Shown piece by piece: positions 45,477-56,081 of a stretch of DNA of 64,000 nucleotides. The stretch's first letter is position 1. Each line of letters opens with the position of its first letter. Location of the stretch: positions 930,001 to 994,000 of the forward strand of contig JASBNA010000003.1 of assembly GCA_038087015.1 (NCBI GenBank), read 5' to 3'. The notes under the pieces are model-generated. The model saw only the letters and a program-made list of their open reading frames with translations. It was not told the origin of the DNA and ran no database searches. The position numbers and the translations under genes are program-made. Source of the DNA: Cerrena zonata. Lineage: Eukaryota; Basidiomycota; Agaricomycetes; Polyporales; Cerrenaceae.

Positions 45477-48007
45477 TTATCGTGATGTCCGAACCTGCTG
45501 TGACATCTCAACCTGTTCATCACCATCTGTCGCGACTGCTTCCCATCCCGCTCCTGGAGATGGTCTGCCACGTATGCGACTGATCAAGGATGCAATTGCA
45601 TCTAGACATCGGCGTGTGAGAAAGGTTGACTGAAAGAAAGGGGAAAGACTTACTGAAGATAAGCGGTCTGTCCTCGCCCTCAGCTGTCTGCGTGATATAG
45701 TATATTGGGATACCAACGAGGACAAACCCTGTGAGCAATGTAAGTGCATATAGAGAAGAAGGGAAATCGTCTATAAACGTACCAAGAACTGCTAACGCTT
45801 CCAGAGGCGCGGCGATAATAGGCATACAAAGCAAAAATAGACAAACCTACTAGAAGGTCAATGTTCGCTCTAATTTTAAGACATGACAACACGTACCGCG
45901 CAGAAGATAAACGGTGTGACGATCCAGGTCTTGTATGGACTGATAACAAATGTATTCAGTTCACACCAACGGCGACATCAACGACATCGATCGCTGTGAA
46001 CTTACCGTTCGAGCCCAGGTTCTTTGAAACGCAAGATAACCAGTCCCAAAACCTAGGCGGAGATATTAATACACAGACCATGAGACTAATAAAAGATAAC
46101 GCACTGTCAAGAAATAGAATGCCCATGAAGCGACTACAGCAAAGTTGATAAGTGATCTAAAACCACCGCCGACAACGATAAAAGCTATAGTTAGCGCAGC
46201 TTGAAGACACATGGCGTTCAACGGAGTTTTCAAGGTCTTGTTGTGTCTACCGAAAAGAGCGGGGAGATACCCTTCCTTTCCGGCGACATAGATGAGGCGT
46301 GCCGAGGTGAAGAAAGAGCCTACAACAAAGCTTTTCTAAATATGACGCAACTGAGGAGTAGAGAAATCCCGTTTACCATTCAACGCTCCGAAACATGAGA
46401 ACGCTACCATGAAGGCGAAGACGACTCCACCAACAGGGCCAAACAGAGCTCTTCCAAAGTCGAGCGCCACCTGTGTTGCTACGTCCAACCGTGTCCTAAA
46501 AACAAGGGTTACATTTCATATTGGCAAATAAAATTTGAGCGGAGCTGTTACCTTGTCCAAAACCACGAAGTATGCAAGATTAGCTAGCAGGAACAGAAGC
46601 TGACATGTTGTCGGATTAACTTTAGTCGTCGACAAGTAACTCGTAGCGATGGTGACTGACCATAACGATTGCCATGCTTGTGTGTATCGCTCTGGGGATG
46701 TTCTTTTCAGGGACGCTTCATTTCACCACCGACGTAATTTGCTTGATCCCAACCGTCAAATGCCCACAATCCGGAATACAATGCTAGTGCATATGCAGAA
46801 GGACTTGTGCTTGAGCCTGTGAAACAGCGGCTCGGTTAATGATGTCGAAGTATGTCCTCGAGCAAGTTGCACAATGCCGAGAATAGTTATAGACAGCTTT
46901 CAAATACGAGACTGTAAGATTAATGTCTGGGGTCGGAATAGCCATGGACATACCAGAGCAATAATCTAACAAATAGGGTTAGTGAAGTATTGCGAAATCG
47001 GAAATACGAATAAATCACCTTGACCGTTGTGAATACAACAGCAGCGCGCGTCCCAGCGTTGGCGTCGCAACACAGATTATACTGACAATAAGCACAGCAC
47101 CAATCGCTGTGAGCTTGATAGACCATTGTGGAATAGAGTCAGGAGAAACGTTAGAGCTAGTCGTATGCCAAAATAACCTGTTGAGATATTCGGCGAAGAT
47201 TAAGCTTATTACGGCATTACCACCTGGAAAAAATGAATGACATCAGAATATGATCTCGGAGATGTTGTGTTAGATCAATACAAACCTGGTTTCAGCGCTG
47301 ATATCGCTGTCCAGGCGAATAGGTAGGACACCAGAGGTCCATAAGAATATTGGAGATATGCTTGTGCACCTCCGTTTACTGGTATTGATGATCCTAGTTC
47401 GGCGAAGCTACTGGCACCTGTCCAGGCGAGAACACCGGATGCTGCCCAGACGGCCAGACTAGCACCAACACTCTTGGTATTCGCCACAACAACGCCTGGT
47501 GAAGAGCTTTATATGCGCTTAGCCCAATTGACTACACTGCACATATCCAACGTGTGTACTTACAAGATTCCAGAACCTATCTGAATCAGTCATTGAATCG
47601 TATTACTAAACTGTAGAGACAATAGAAACCTACTTGGAGTCCAACAACCAGTGCGATTCCTTTACTTGCTCCTAAGTATTATGAACGAGTAAGGAATAAT
47701 GGGAACACACACCATTTATAAGTCCTATATTCTTCTCTCTGGGCTCTCTCTGAACATCAGGTTCACTGATGCTTGAAGTCAGTGGTAGTAGATCCTGCTG
47801 AAAGTCGAACCCAGATACAGAGTAGGAGCGTGCCCTTGACCGCGGTGCTTCCGCCAGCAGCGGACCATCCGAAATTTCTAGAGCTCGTAGTGAATCATCC
47901 GAATCATGAGATGAGCGAGAATATGGAGGTGAAGCGTAGGGTTGTGAAAGTGGGCTCCGAGGTGACTTTATTGCCTCGAAGAGAACATCATTCGTCGAAG
48001 TATTCAT
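45477..48007 (-). CDS. Amino acid permease, APC superfamily (LAT/methionine-permease-like)
   Basis: A multi-spanning transporter with a cytosolic Ser/Pro-rich N-terminus starting MNTSTNDVLFEAIKSPRSPL. The first transmembrane segment reads GIALVVGLQ, then IGSGIF across an intron, the APC substrate-binding signature. Next come GVVVANTKSVGASLAVWAAS and PVNGGAQAYLQYSYGPLVSY, typical of L-type/Mup-like transporters. Further helices are visible at about 47.1, 46.6, 46.4 and 46.2 kb, and the last pair around FVLVGIPIYYI near 45.7 kb. The tail ends SQQVRTSR. The gene has many (about 15) short introns, making exact exon edges approximate, especially the last. Substrate not determined; neutral amino acids or methionine are likely. 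Confidence 0.85.
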
Positions 48008-48469
48008 GTATCGTGATTTGAGATGAAATTTGCAATAAGCGTTTTGGACGAGGTTATGTTATGAGCGCGATATCATGAAGCGTCAGAGTATTCCGGTGGT
48101 TGAGAGAACTGGGAAATACAGCGGTAAGTCGCAAAGGATTCTCTTGGCGTAGTGACTGGAGCTGGTACAGGAACACCCACGTGTACGACAACAACCGATC
48201 AAGTGTTTCCCCTAATTTGGTGGTCCTGGTACTTCCCGTATCTCTGACACCAAACTACTACCACATCTGGTCGCCGCACGCGGGGTATGCATTAAATAGG
48301 TATATATATATAGTGTTCACTAACGATACATCTTGAACTAAAGACACACGGGAAAACGACGAAACAAGATAGCGCGAGAAAACGATACAGCGTCAACAAA
48401 GCAAAAGTCAGGATGGAAGCGAGAGATGGAGAGAAAGGTAAATAAAACTCCAGGTATTATATGAGCGAT
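48008..48469. promoter_or_regulatory. Permease upstream region
   Basis: About 460 bp upstream of the permease and downstream of the next gene. A TATATATATA run at about 48300-48310 lies 290 bp from the start codon. No gene was recognised. Confidence 0.4.
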
Positions 48470-48978
48470 CTAGAGTAGTATAGCAGCTAGTAATAAAGAT
48501 ATCAAGACACCAGGTCCCCACAACATAGGGCGTATGCTCCCGTTCGTCCGGGAAAGGGTGAGCGGGGATTGTGGATCGTCCTGTCAATTCTGCGATTTAG
48601 CAAGTTTAAAACATCTATGGAGATGATTACTGACTGTATCAGATGCCTGAGGGTTCTGGGCATCTATGACAGTTGACTGTTCAACAGGCAACAATGCGGT
48701 TGGAGTTGGAGAAATGTCTGCCAGAGAAGACGTGGGGGTGGTCGGAGTGATCATGGGACAAGGAGGGGCCGTGCCTGTGGCATCTATGACTGATACGGTG
48801 GAGAGTGCACCGTCGGGTCCCTCAGCAATCATAGCATAATGCCAGAGGGGCACAAAAACTATTGGGATGATATTAGAGATGGCCAATGAGAATGGGAGGG
48901 TGCAAACGTACGTGCCATAACACCGCTGTTGGACGCGAGGATCAGAGCGATGACAAAGACAGAGCGGAAGAGGAACAT
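48470..48978 (-). CDS. Small secreted, putative GPI-anchored Ser/Thr/Pro-rich protein
   Basis: Two introns join three exons into a protein of about 130 residues. The start MFLFRSVFVIALILASNSGV is a signal peptide. The middle is rich in Thr, Ser and Pro (TPTTPTSSLADISPTPTALL), suited to O-mannosylation. The last exon ends GPGVLISLLLAAILL, a hydrophobic tail after a small-residue stretch, as required for GPI attachment. No enzymatic domain and few cysteines were seen. Cell-wall or surface location is inferred from the two terminal signals. The splice-joined C-terminus is my model. Confidence 0.7.
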
Positions 48979-49535
48979 TGTGTTGGGAGGGTAAATGAAC
49001 GTCAGTTGATAAAGAACGAAAGGTTGACTGTGACACTAAGTCGACAGCTAGGTTGATGAGAAACTCCTACTAGGCAAGACAGCTTTGAAGAACTGAGAGC
49101 AGCAACAACCCTCCCTATATATATTATAAAGATATGCAAGCATGGGAATCTCACAAGAGGATCTTCGGCATACAGCTCTTGTTCTAGCCGCCGTCGAAGT
49201 CAATCCTGAGGTAAAAAGTAGCGTTACCGAGGTATTCCTATAGCCATACCAACGGACCAATTCTATCCCCAGAGCTCGGTAACACAGAATGGCTATGATT
49301 GTCTCGAGAAGTAAATGGGCTTGTTCTTTCACGGTGTGTGGGTCCTTGTTCTAGGAACGCGCCCAAACAACTTTAATTCCGGATTTGGTACAAGGGAAGA
49401 ACACGCTTCATTATGGATGACGCCGACGTCCACATTAAATACCTGCTATAGCGCACCTTGTATTCTGTTATAAAAACTGATTGAAATTGCTGCGGGAATG
49501 TCAATAATGTGGCAAAAGCAGTATGGGGTAACCAA
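48979..49535. other. Intergenic: secreted-protein promoter and MTR3 3' flank
   Basis: 557 bp. An open frame at 49048-49332 (-) of 94 codons has no recognised domain and no splice partner. No repeat found. Confidence 0.4.
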
Positions 49536-50585
49536 TTAATCTCTTTTGGCATTCTCAAGGAGCTCGTGTGCAACTACAGTATGGATTTCGGCGCAACGTT
49601 CTTGACAGACTTGCATACACTATGACATCTTCCCGTCAGAACATGCAGACAACAAGGGTAGTATCGGGACTTACCTTCATTAACCGGTCTGTTGACATCC
49701 CACCAGTCTGCCAAAGGTTTGTAGTAGTGTTAAGGGCGGGCATGCCGGCGTATATCAGAGTACCGGCAGAAGCTTGTGCCTCTTCCTCGGTTGGATCTAA
49801 CCAAACCTCATCCCCATGTACAGCCTATGAAAGAGCTATAACTAGACATGTCATTATTTTTTGGGCGTGACACTTACAGCTGAACAAGAGACGACCAAGC
49901 CAATCATCTCTATCCCCGCATGCGCAAGAGCAGCACTTGCGGCAATAGCACCAGACGCTATACAGCTTTCGATACCGTCATTCTCGATGATGGTAATGAA
50001 AACGTCTATAGTAGACTTTGGGAAAAGTTCGAGTCGGACTGCAGGAACTAGAGCTTGTTGAATCTGTAATGCAACAGATCTATCCTCCGCATCCTGTGTA
50101 TACAAGTCAGTCTGAATGAAAGCAGTGTTAGTACCAAGATCGACGCACTCGCATGGGTGCTCTTCGTTTTCGACATGAGAAAGGAGCAAATTTAACCTCC
50201 ACATTCAACCTTCCTTTCTCGCTATAGGAGGTACTTTTCGACTGTCGAGGGCCATAACTATTTCTTAGTTACGAAAGGGTATTGCAAATACGAGTACAAA
50301 GCACGTACACCGCACATGCCATTTTGACTTTCTCGGTTTCTATGTATGCAGAACCATTGGCTTGATCAATGAACCCCGGGCTCAAAACTACATGATGTTC
50401 AACGGGACGCCAAGAGAGTTGAGTAGACTGTACACACATATTGGACGGATTTCATCGGGGTTTCGACCACTCCTTGGTTTTCCTGGCTTCCACGCTTTTT
50501 CGTCTACACCTTCATCTGTGAATACGGGAGGAAAACTCTCCTCGGGGCCATTGATTCGTCTTCGGTCGAAGTTGCTCTGAGCCAT
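49536..50585 (-). CDS. MTR3: Exosome core subunit MTR3 (RNase PH-like)
   Basis: Mtr3 is one of six RNase PH-like proteins forming the RNA exosome ring. Spliced sequence starts MAQSNFDRRRINGPEESFPP, then RPIFLSPGFIDQANGSAYIE and EKVKMACAVYGPRQSKSTSY, the beta-strand block of the fold. Later blocks are DRSVALQIQQALVPAVRLEL, SCIASGAIAASAALAHAGIE and MIGLVVSCSA, then VWLDPTEEEAQASAGTLIYA. The end is HTVVAHELLENAKRD. The phosphorolytic residues of bacterial RNase PH appear not to be kept, as in other eukaryotic ring subunits. About six introns. Divergent from NSRP1 with only 74 bp between start codons. Confidence 0.92.
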
Positions 50586-50659
50586 GATAGCACAAGCAGG
50601 TCTATAAAAGGAAGCGCGTACTTTTGTTGCACTAACAGAGTTGTTACGTAACACGCATC
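50586..50659. promoter_or_regulatory. Very short bidirectional promoter, MTR3 and NSRP1
   Basis: Only 74 bp separate two opposite ATGs, both supported by strong family similarity. The promoters and 5' UTRs must overlap each other or the neighbouring coding sequence. Confidence 0.6.
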
Positions 50660-51933
50660 ATGAAGGTCTCCTTCTCTCTTGCCAACTCCAAGACCAAAGC
50701 CGCGAAGGCTGTTGGCGAAGCTCCCCCACTAAAGAAACCTGCAGCATTCGCTTCGTTGGGTGACGATGAACCCTTGGATGCCGCGCCGATAGTGAAGAAC
50801 AAGGATGGTGTCCCAGTTTCGAAACAGCTACTTGCTCAGAATGCGGGCATGTCGAAATCGTTGAAGAGGAAGTTGGAGGAAGAGAAGAAGATTGATTCGA
50901 CTGTGTTCGAGTACGACGAAGTCTGGGATAAGATGCAGGAGGCTAAGCAGAAACAGAAAGAAGTCAAGGAAATTGACTCGAAGGAACGCAAGGTATGTTA
51001 CACTACATGTACCACACGGGACGTGACTAACAGTATCTCATATGTAGCCCAAATACATAAATGGGTTGCTACAGTCTGCAGCGACTCGTAGGCTAGATCA
51101 CCTCCGAGCTGAGGAAAAGATGATCCAACGAGAACGAGAGCTTGAAGGTGATGAGTTCAAAGACAAGGAGTCTTTCGTAACTCAGGCCTACAAGGACCAA
51201 ATGGCCGAGCTTAGGAGAGCGGAAGCGGAAGAGAAGCAGCGAGCAGGTACGTTACGCGTTACTTATCAATACAGAACTCTCTATTTACTGTACTGCAGAG
51301 GAAGAAAGGAAGAAGAATAAGGGCATAGGCACTGGCATGGCCCACTTCTACCGCAAGTTACTCGACGAATCAGAGCAAAAACATGATCAAACTGTTGCTG
51401 CCACTTCTTCTACCTCTACCTCTACTGCTGCTGCTGTGAAAGGACCACAAGGCCCCAATTTGACGATCACCAAACCCCCAGAATTCACACCTAAATCAGA
51501 TCTGGAGCTAGCACAGCAGGCGCGTGTGGAGGGGAAGGACGTAGAGCTCAACGACGATAACCAAATTGTCGACAAGAGGGAACTTCTCTCTGCTGGTCTT
51601 AACCTCGCTGCGCCGAATACAAGACATTTGATGCTACAAAATTCCAAATCGAAGAAGACATCTGACGAACCTGTTCAGATTCATACTGCAGTTGGAACAG
51701 CTGCCAGTAGACGGGAGATTAACGAACGTCGTGCGCGAGAAGTGGCCAGGCAATTGGAGGAAGAGACAGAGCGGATGCGCAAGGAGAGGGAGAGAGAGGA
51801 GCAGGAGAGTTTGAACCGGGCTGTGACCAAACGAAATACAGAGGGATCGATTCAAAGTGCAAGGGAACGTTACCTGGCCAGAAAGAAGCGGAAGCTTGAA
51901 GAGGATGGCTCTGGAACACCAGGGGAAACGTGA
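50660..51933 (+). CDS. NSRP1: Nuclear speckle splicing regulatory protein 1 (NSRP1/CCDC55)
   Basis: NSRP1 family proteins are coiled-coil nuclear factors affecting splice-site choice. The start is MKVSFSLANSKTKAAKAVGE. The conserved N-terminal block reads VFEYDEVWDKMQEAKQKQK and, after an intron, PKYINGLLQSAATRRLDHLR, followed by KMIQRERELEGDEFKDKESF and VTQAYKDQMAELRRAEAEEK. After the third exon joins, KKNKGIGTGMAHFYRKLLDE completes the domain. The rest is basic, low-complexity, with an Arg/Glu-rich coiled coil and ARKKRKLEED near the end. Two introns. Length about 380 residues. Confidence 0.93.
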
Positions 51934-52107
51934 ACTCGTACACCTAGGACCATTTGGACTTTGTATCATTCATTTTTGTATGTCTATTTTTGTTACATGA
52001 TTATTATGGTATTTTTCCTGTGCACATTTGGTGCAACTTCGATGAAAGGAAGAAATAATTTAGTTACATATACAGTCCAGATTAGATGGAATATATTGTA
52101 GCGGTGA

Positions 52108-53441
52108 TCAGGGACCGAGCGGGCTACACATCTGCAGTCTTGACTCCTCAATGTAAGCCATTATCGTATCGAATGATTTGAGAACCATAGCAGCCGTAGG
52201 TCTTTGCTCGAAGTTTGGGTTTAACATCGCTCCAAGGAGTCCCGAAAGCTCGGCAACGTGATACCCAGTTAGCTATGCGAGAGACCATACGCATGAGAAT
52301 AGAGCATGCTTTTCAGGAAAGGAAGGAACGTACCGAACACGCTCGCTTGATCAACTTTCCAAGAGCCCAGACGTCTGCTTTATATGGGTCACTGACTCCA
52401 CCTTGCTCGAGTTCAGGTGCGACCTCTGTCCCCCGACAACCATGTATTCGAGGATGATGAACACCGTCAAAACGTCGGGCTAATTCGAAGTCGATGTACG
52501 CATATTGGTGTCGATAATCCGTTAGTAGGTTACGTATCGAGATATCAAGATGTGCAACGTGATGCATATGCATGAATACGGCATGCTATAGGTAGGATGC
52601 AGTTAGACACTCATGCATGTCGGAAGAAAAGTCCAAATAACGCAAAACTGACTTCGATGCATTGACGTAGTGCTCCGAGGAAGAGCCGGAGTGTACAAGG
52701 CGTCTCTGGGATAAGCTGCGAGGACCACTCTTCCATGACTATGAAGACTATATTTTCTCTGGGAACTTCGACGAAGTCCTGGATCGCTGTAAAAATAACT
52801 GTTCAGAGATCTCTCGAATAGCTATACACATCTTAAAACCCACGGATCAAGTGATTTCTTGGATCGTTTCGCAGGGCTGGACTCGACAAGTACCGAACAA
52901 CATCATATTCGCGGCTGCGGATATGAACTGCTTTGATAACGACTTTTGTGCCATCCCTACATCGAGTCCCTCTGAAAAGATTTTCCGGCTAGAACATTGT
53001 CAGCGACTGTTATGGGATCAGGAAATAGGGTCGGATACTGACTAGTCCGGCGTCTTTACAGAGCTCATCGTCATTGCCACTACACGCTCGGGCATATCCT
53101 GGAGAATCTCTGGTAACAGTATAACCTTGGGCTATGAGGGATTCCCAATAATGTTGATACCACTGCTTGACATCACGATGAGTATCCAGACGAAAACCAC
53201 GTCGCTCGATGACATGGCGATAGGCACACCAGTTAGGGGACATCCGACAGTTCACCTCTTCCTCGTCGCATGATGAAGTAGAGGAACAGTCGGAGAGTCT
53301 GTCGCTGTCAGAGTCCGAGAAAGAAGGACGCCGCAAGCCCGGGGACATAAGCACGAAGGAGGATATTGATGGCCGTTTAGCTGTGACCGAACATGGAGGA
53401 ATATGAGAACTTTGAGAGAGCTGTTTATATGGCAGAGTCAC
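52108..53441 (-). CDS. Protein-kinase-like protein with DFE in place of DFG
   Basis: Spliced exons give a compact kinase fold. The N-terminus (MTLPYKQLSQSSHIPPCSVT...) is a Ser/Asp-rich extension. The ATP-binding strand is GTKVVIKAV with the lysine present. The catalytic loop reads HLDISIRNLL (HxDxxxxN). The metal-binding motif is IDFELA, where the usual Gly is Glu. An APE-like VAPELEQGG and ADVWALGKLI follow. The end is LQMCSPLGP. About five introns. Agaricomycetes have many such divergent kinase-like genes. Lys, Asp and Asn are kept, so activity is possible; the missing Gly leaves this open. Substrate unknown. Confidence 0.82.
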
Positions 53442-53482
53442 AGAGAAATGAAAACCAGAAAAGGGATCTGAGCGCTCCGTCG

Positions 53483-54058
53483 TTAAAGTGGATGACCCAT
53501 ATATTGCATTGAGGATATCATGCAGGTCGGGTGTGTTAGACCAGTAGCAATGAAACTACCGTAAAAGGGATAGAGACTCTTGTGCATATCCCGAGGGTCG
53601 CACAGGGTGTTAGAGAGATGCAGTACGCCGCTGGTAAAATCTCCCATTCATGGTAAGAGGATTCAGGTAGAGAGAGCGTATTCGGGATGTATGTTCTCAC
53701 CTAGCAGATATCGATTGAAACGGCCAACACGGGACGAGCTGATGGCAGAGGGAGCGTGCTTTAGCTCGCGCAGGAGGCATGTCGCTGGCAGTAACGGCCT
53801 AAAGATATTATACAGTGCAGGACTAGAAATGGGATGTGGCTTCACACCGGTCTGCCGCCCAAGCGATAGGTGAGCTCGCGATGAAGACCGGATGCCATCA
53901 GTGCGCATCCTCTGGCCACACCATGTGAATACGGCCACCTGGGTGAGTTTATTGACAGAAGCAACGTCTGAAGATGACCGGGCACCCTGTCCTGAGAGTG
54001 CATGGACGCAAACGAGAACCTGTCTCATCACTGTCTCATCTTCGGTGGGCTCGGCCAT
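53483..54058 (-). CDS. Unknown protein, two-exon model
   Basis: I do not recognise this gene. A frame from the ATG at 54058 (MAEPTEDETVMRQVLVCVHA) runs about 375 bp, and a GTGAGA...GGGAG intron (about 53640-53700) joins it in frame to a second exon DFTSGVLHLSNTLCDPRDMH ending at TAA, 53483-53485. The result is about 170 residues with no signal peptide, membrane segment or known motif. Support is the long open frame, the good 5' splice site and its position 92 bp divergent from the RRM gene. Opposite-strand frames also exist here, so this could be non-coding. Confidence 0.4.
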
Positions 54059-54150
54059 GCGAATCACCCGCCCGTGGGAACTGCTGCGAGCAGGAGTGAG
54101 TGTTCGTGGGAAACCAGTCCCTCCCTTCCAGCCATGCTGCCGACGAGACC

Positions 54151-54806
54151 ATGGAGGAAGGCACAAAGACCAAAAAGACTGTTTATGTCGGGGGCCTTGC
54201 AGACGACGTAAACGAGGACGTTCTTCTCGAGACTTTTGCTCCTTTTGGTCAGTACTTCCTTTGCCTCGGTGGCTTTAGTTTTGACATTTTCTTCAGGTGA
54301 TGTCGTAGAGATTCAGCTTCCTCCTGCCACAACCCATCCTACCCAACAAAATGGTAAGCACTCTTTCCCCATATCGCTCCAACAACCCGCCTATCTCGGT
54401 CCACTAGAACCCCAGAAGCACAAGGGTTTCGGATTTGTGACCTTCACTTCCCCCGCGGACGCACAAGATGCGATAGACAATATGGATCTCAATGAGTTGA
54501 AGGGACGCGTGATTCGGGTCAACCTCGCACGTCCTATGAAAGTGCAGATCCAAAACAACTCAAACAGAGCTAGTATGTGACCGTCATCATGTCCTGGTGA
54601 CCATTTGCTCACCCAATGCCTATTAGTCTGGGAGTCCGAAGAATGGCTCAAAGAGTTTGCGAAACCGCTTGCACAAAGTGGAGGTGCGTGTCATGTCATT
54701 GTATCATTAATGGTTGCTGATAGGATTTGTTCCAGGTGCTGCTCTCCGTGCCCAGACACGAGAAGATGCCAAAGGTGACGAAGACGATGAAGTTATGGAA
54801 GAGTAG
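54151..54806 (+). CDS. Single-RRM protein, cyclophilin-E-like RRM without the isomerase
   Basis: The spliced protein starts MEEGTKTKKTVYVGGLADDV; RNP2 is VYVGGL and RNP1 is KGFGFVTF. The RRM continues ADAQDAIDNMDLNELKGRVI and RVNLARPMKVQ, most like the RRM of PPIE (cyclophilin 33), a spliceosome-associated protein. After the RRM come WESEEWLKEFAKPLAQSGGA and an acidic end DEDDEVMEE, and no cyclophilin domain follows. Four introns. About 150 residues. In fungi this split stand-alone RRM form may replace the two-domain animal protein; that is inference. Confidence 0.87.
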
Positions 54807-54937
54807 TTGCAATATAGTTTTGCATCAACACGTCCCTTTACACCATTTGTCACCGTAGGCTATGAATTATATATGTATATTACACTAATGATACAGCAAA
54901 AACGTCTACGGGAATCCTAGCATGCGGGTATCATATG

Positions 54938-55797
54938 TCATGACTGGTAAGTGCTATCTCTTCTCATATCCTCTTCCTCGAATTGGGCACGAGCACGTTT
55001 AATGTCTTCCTGCATGAACAGAAGCTCCTCCATACGAGCAAGCTTCTTTGCATCAGCCGGACGCGACAAAGCCCTTCGGATGTCCTCAATTGACAATCGT
55101 CCCTTTTTACCAGGGGCAAGTGCTGTCTGACACTGGACAAAAATATACATATTTAGTTTGAAAAGAAGTGTAGTGAATTGCATACGTACCACATCGACGA
55201 TATATTCGACCAGAATTTCCTCCAGCACGCTCACAGTGTCATTCGCAGGATTTCGGTCATCACCAAAACCATACATGAGGTTACGCACTATATACCAATT
55301 TCAATAAGCACACCCTAGACAAAAATGAGACAATAACACTCACGTTCTTTCGTAAATAGTCCCCTATACATCGCATGTTTCCTCCCTCTCGCGCCTCCAG
55401 ACGCAGCAGCAGCAACAGTTTCTCTCGGAACATACGTATACGTCGTCTGCACAGGCTGCACTCGTTGAGTGGCAGGTGTAGGCGTAGCAACTACTTGCGT
55501 AGTAGTATACGCATTAGCTGGTGTTGTGGCGATTGGCCGTGCTGCTGATGCAGCTCCTTGTTGTTGCTGCTGTTGCTGCTGCTGCTGTTGTTGTGTAGCG
55601 GCAGGTTGCTGGTAGTATCCGTATGGGTACGGCCATGTTGTACCATATCCCTGAACACCGGTGGTAGCATAGGGTGTTTGGTATGCTGTTGTTGGATAGG
55701 CTCCTGCTTGTGGGTGGCCTGGATAGGCAGATGTCGTTGGGTGATGATATCCCGAGTAAGGATAAGAGCCTGTATTATGAGGGGTGTAGTATGACAT
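54938..55797 (-). CDS. TAF13: TFIID subunit TAF13 with long Q/Y/P-rich N-terminal extension
   Basis: TAF13 pairs with TAF11 by histone folds inside TFIID. The histone-fold region reads LFTKELRNLMYGFGDDRNPA and NDTVSVLEEILVEYIVDVCQ, then IEDIRRALSRPADAKKLARM and EELLFMQEDIKRARAQFEE, matching TAF13 closely. Upstream is an extension of about 130 residues starting MSYYTPHNTGSYPYSGYHHP, with a run of 12 Gln and many Tyr, Pro, Thr and Ala. Canonical TAF13 is about 125 residues, so the extension doubles it. Two introns, both in the C-terminal part; the extension is continuous with the histone fold through the first intron. Confidence 0.9.
55558..55593 (-). repeat. CAA/CAG microsatellite coding 12 Gln in TAF13
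   Basis: Twelve consecutive Gln codons, a mixture of CAA and CAG, in the N-terminal extension. The mixture of codons suggests it is stable compared with a pure CAG run. Confidence 0.85.
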
Positions 55798-56081
55798 TCT
55801 TAGTTGTGTATTTGAGCCCAAGTAGTACCAGTATAGAGTTCAGGACAGTTGGAACGTGAAAGTGTCAGTGGCTTCAAGTTGCAGCGAGTGAAACGATCGG
55901 TGTGCCAAGTTAGGTACTTTCGTACTTGCCGTTGATGCATTACGTCAGCAACTCTGAGAATCCTTGCCGAAACGACAGAACGAAAATAAATATATCCACA
56001 GTAAATGAAGCGAGCAAACGAAGACCGTAATAAACATAGCAATGATAGCAAAAAATATAGCACTTTCAAGTCCGTCCACAG

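Noticed and set aside
46784..49332. Similar-looking peptides RNTSLTLF (about 47 kb) and RNTSVTLL (about 49.2 kb) on the minus strand
   Set aside because: They arise from short unrelated nucleotide stretches in non-coding frames; there is no extended DNA identity.
53892..54278. Plus-strand ORF of 128 codons over the RRM gene start
   Set aside because: Arg/Cys/Pro-rich with no domain; it runs out of frame through the first exon of the RRM gene.
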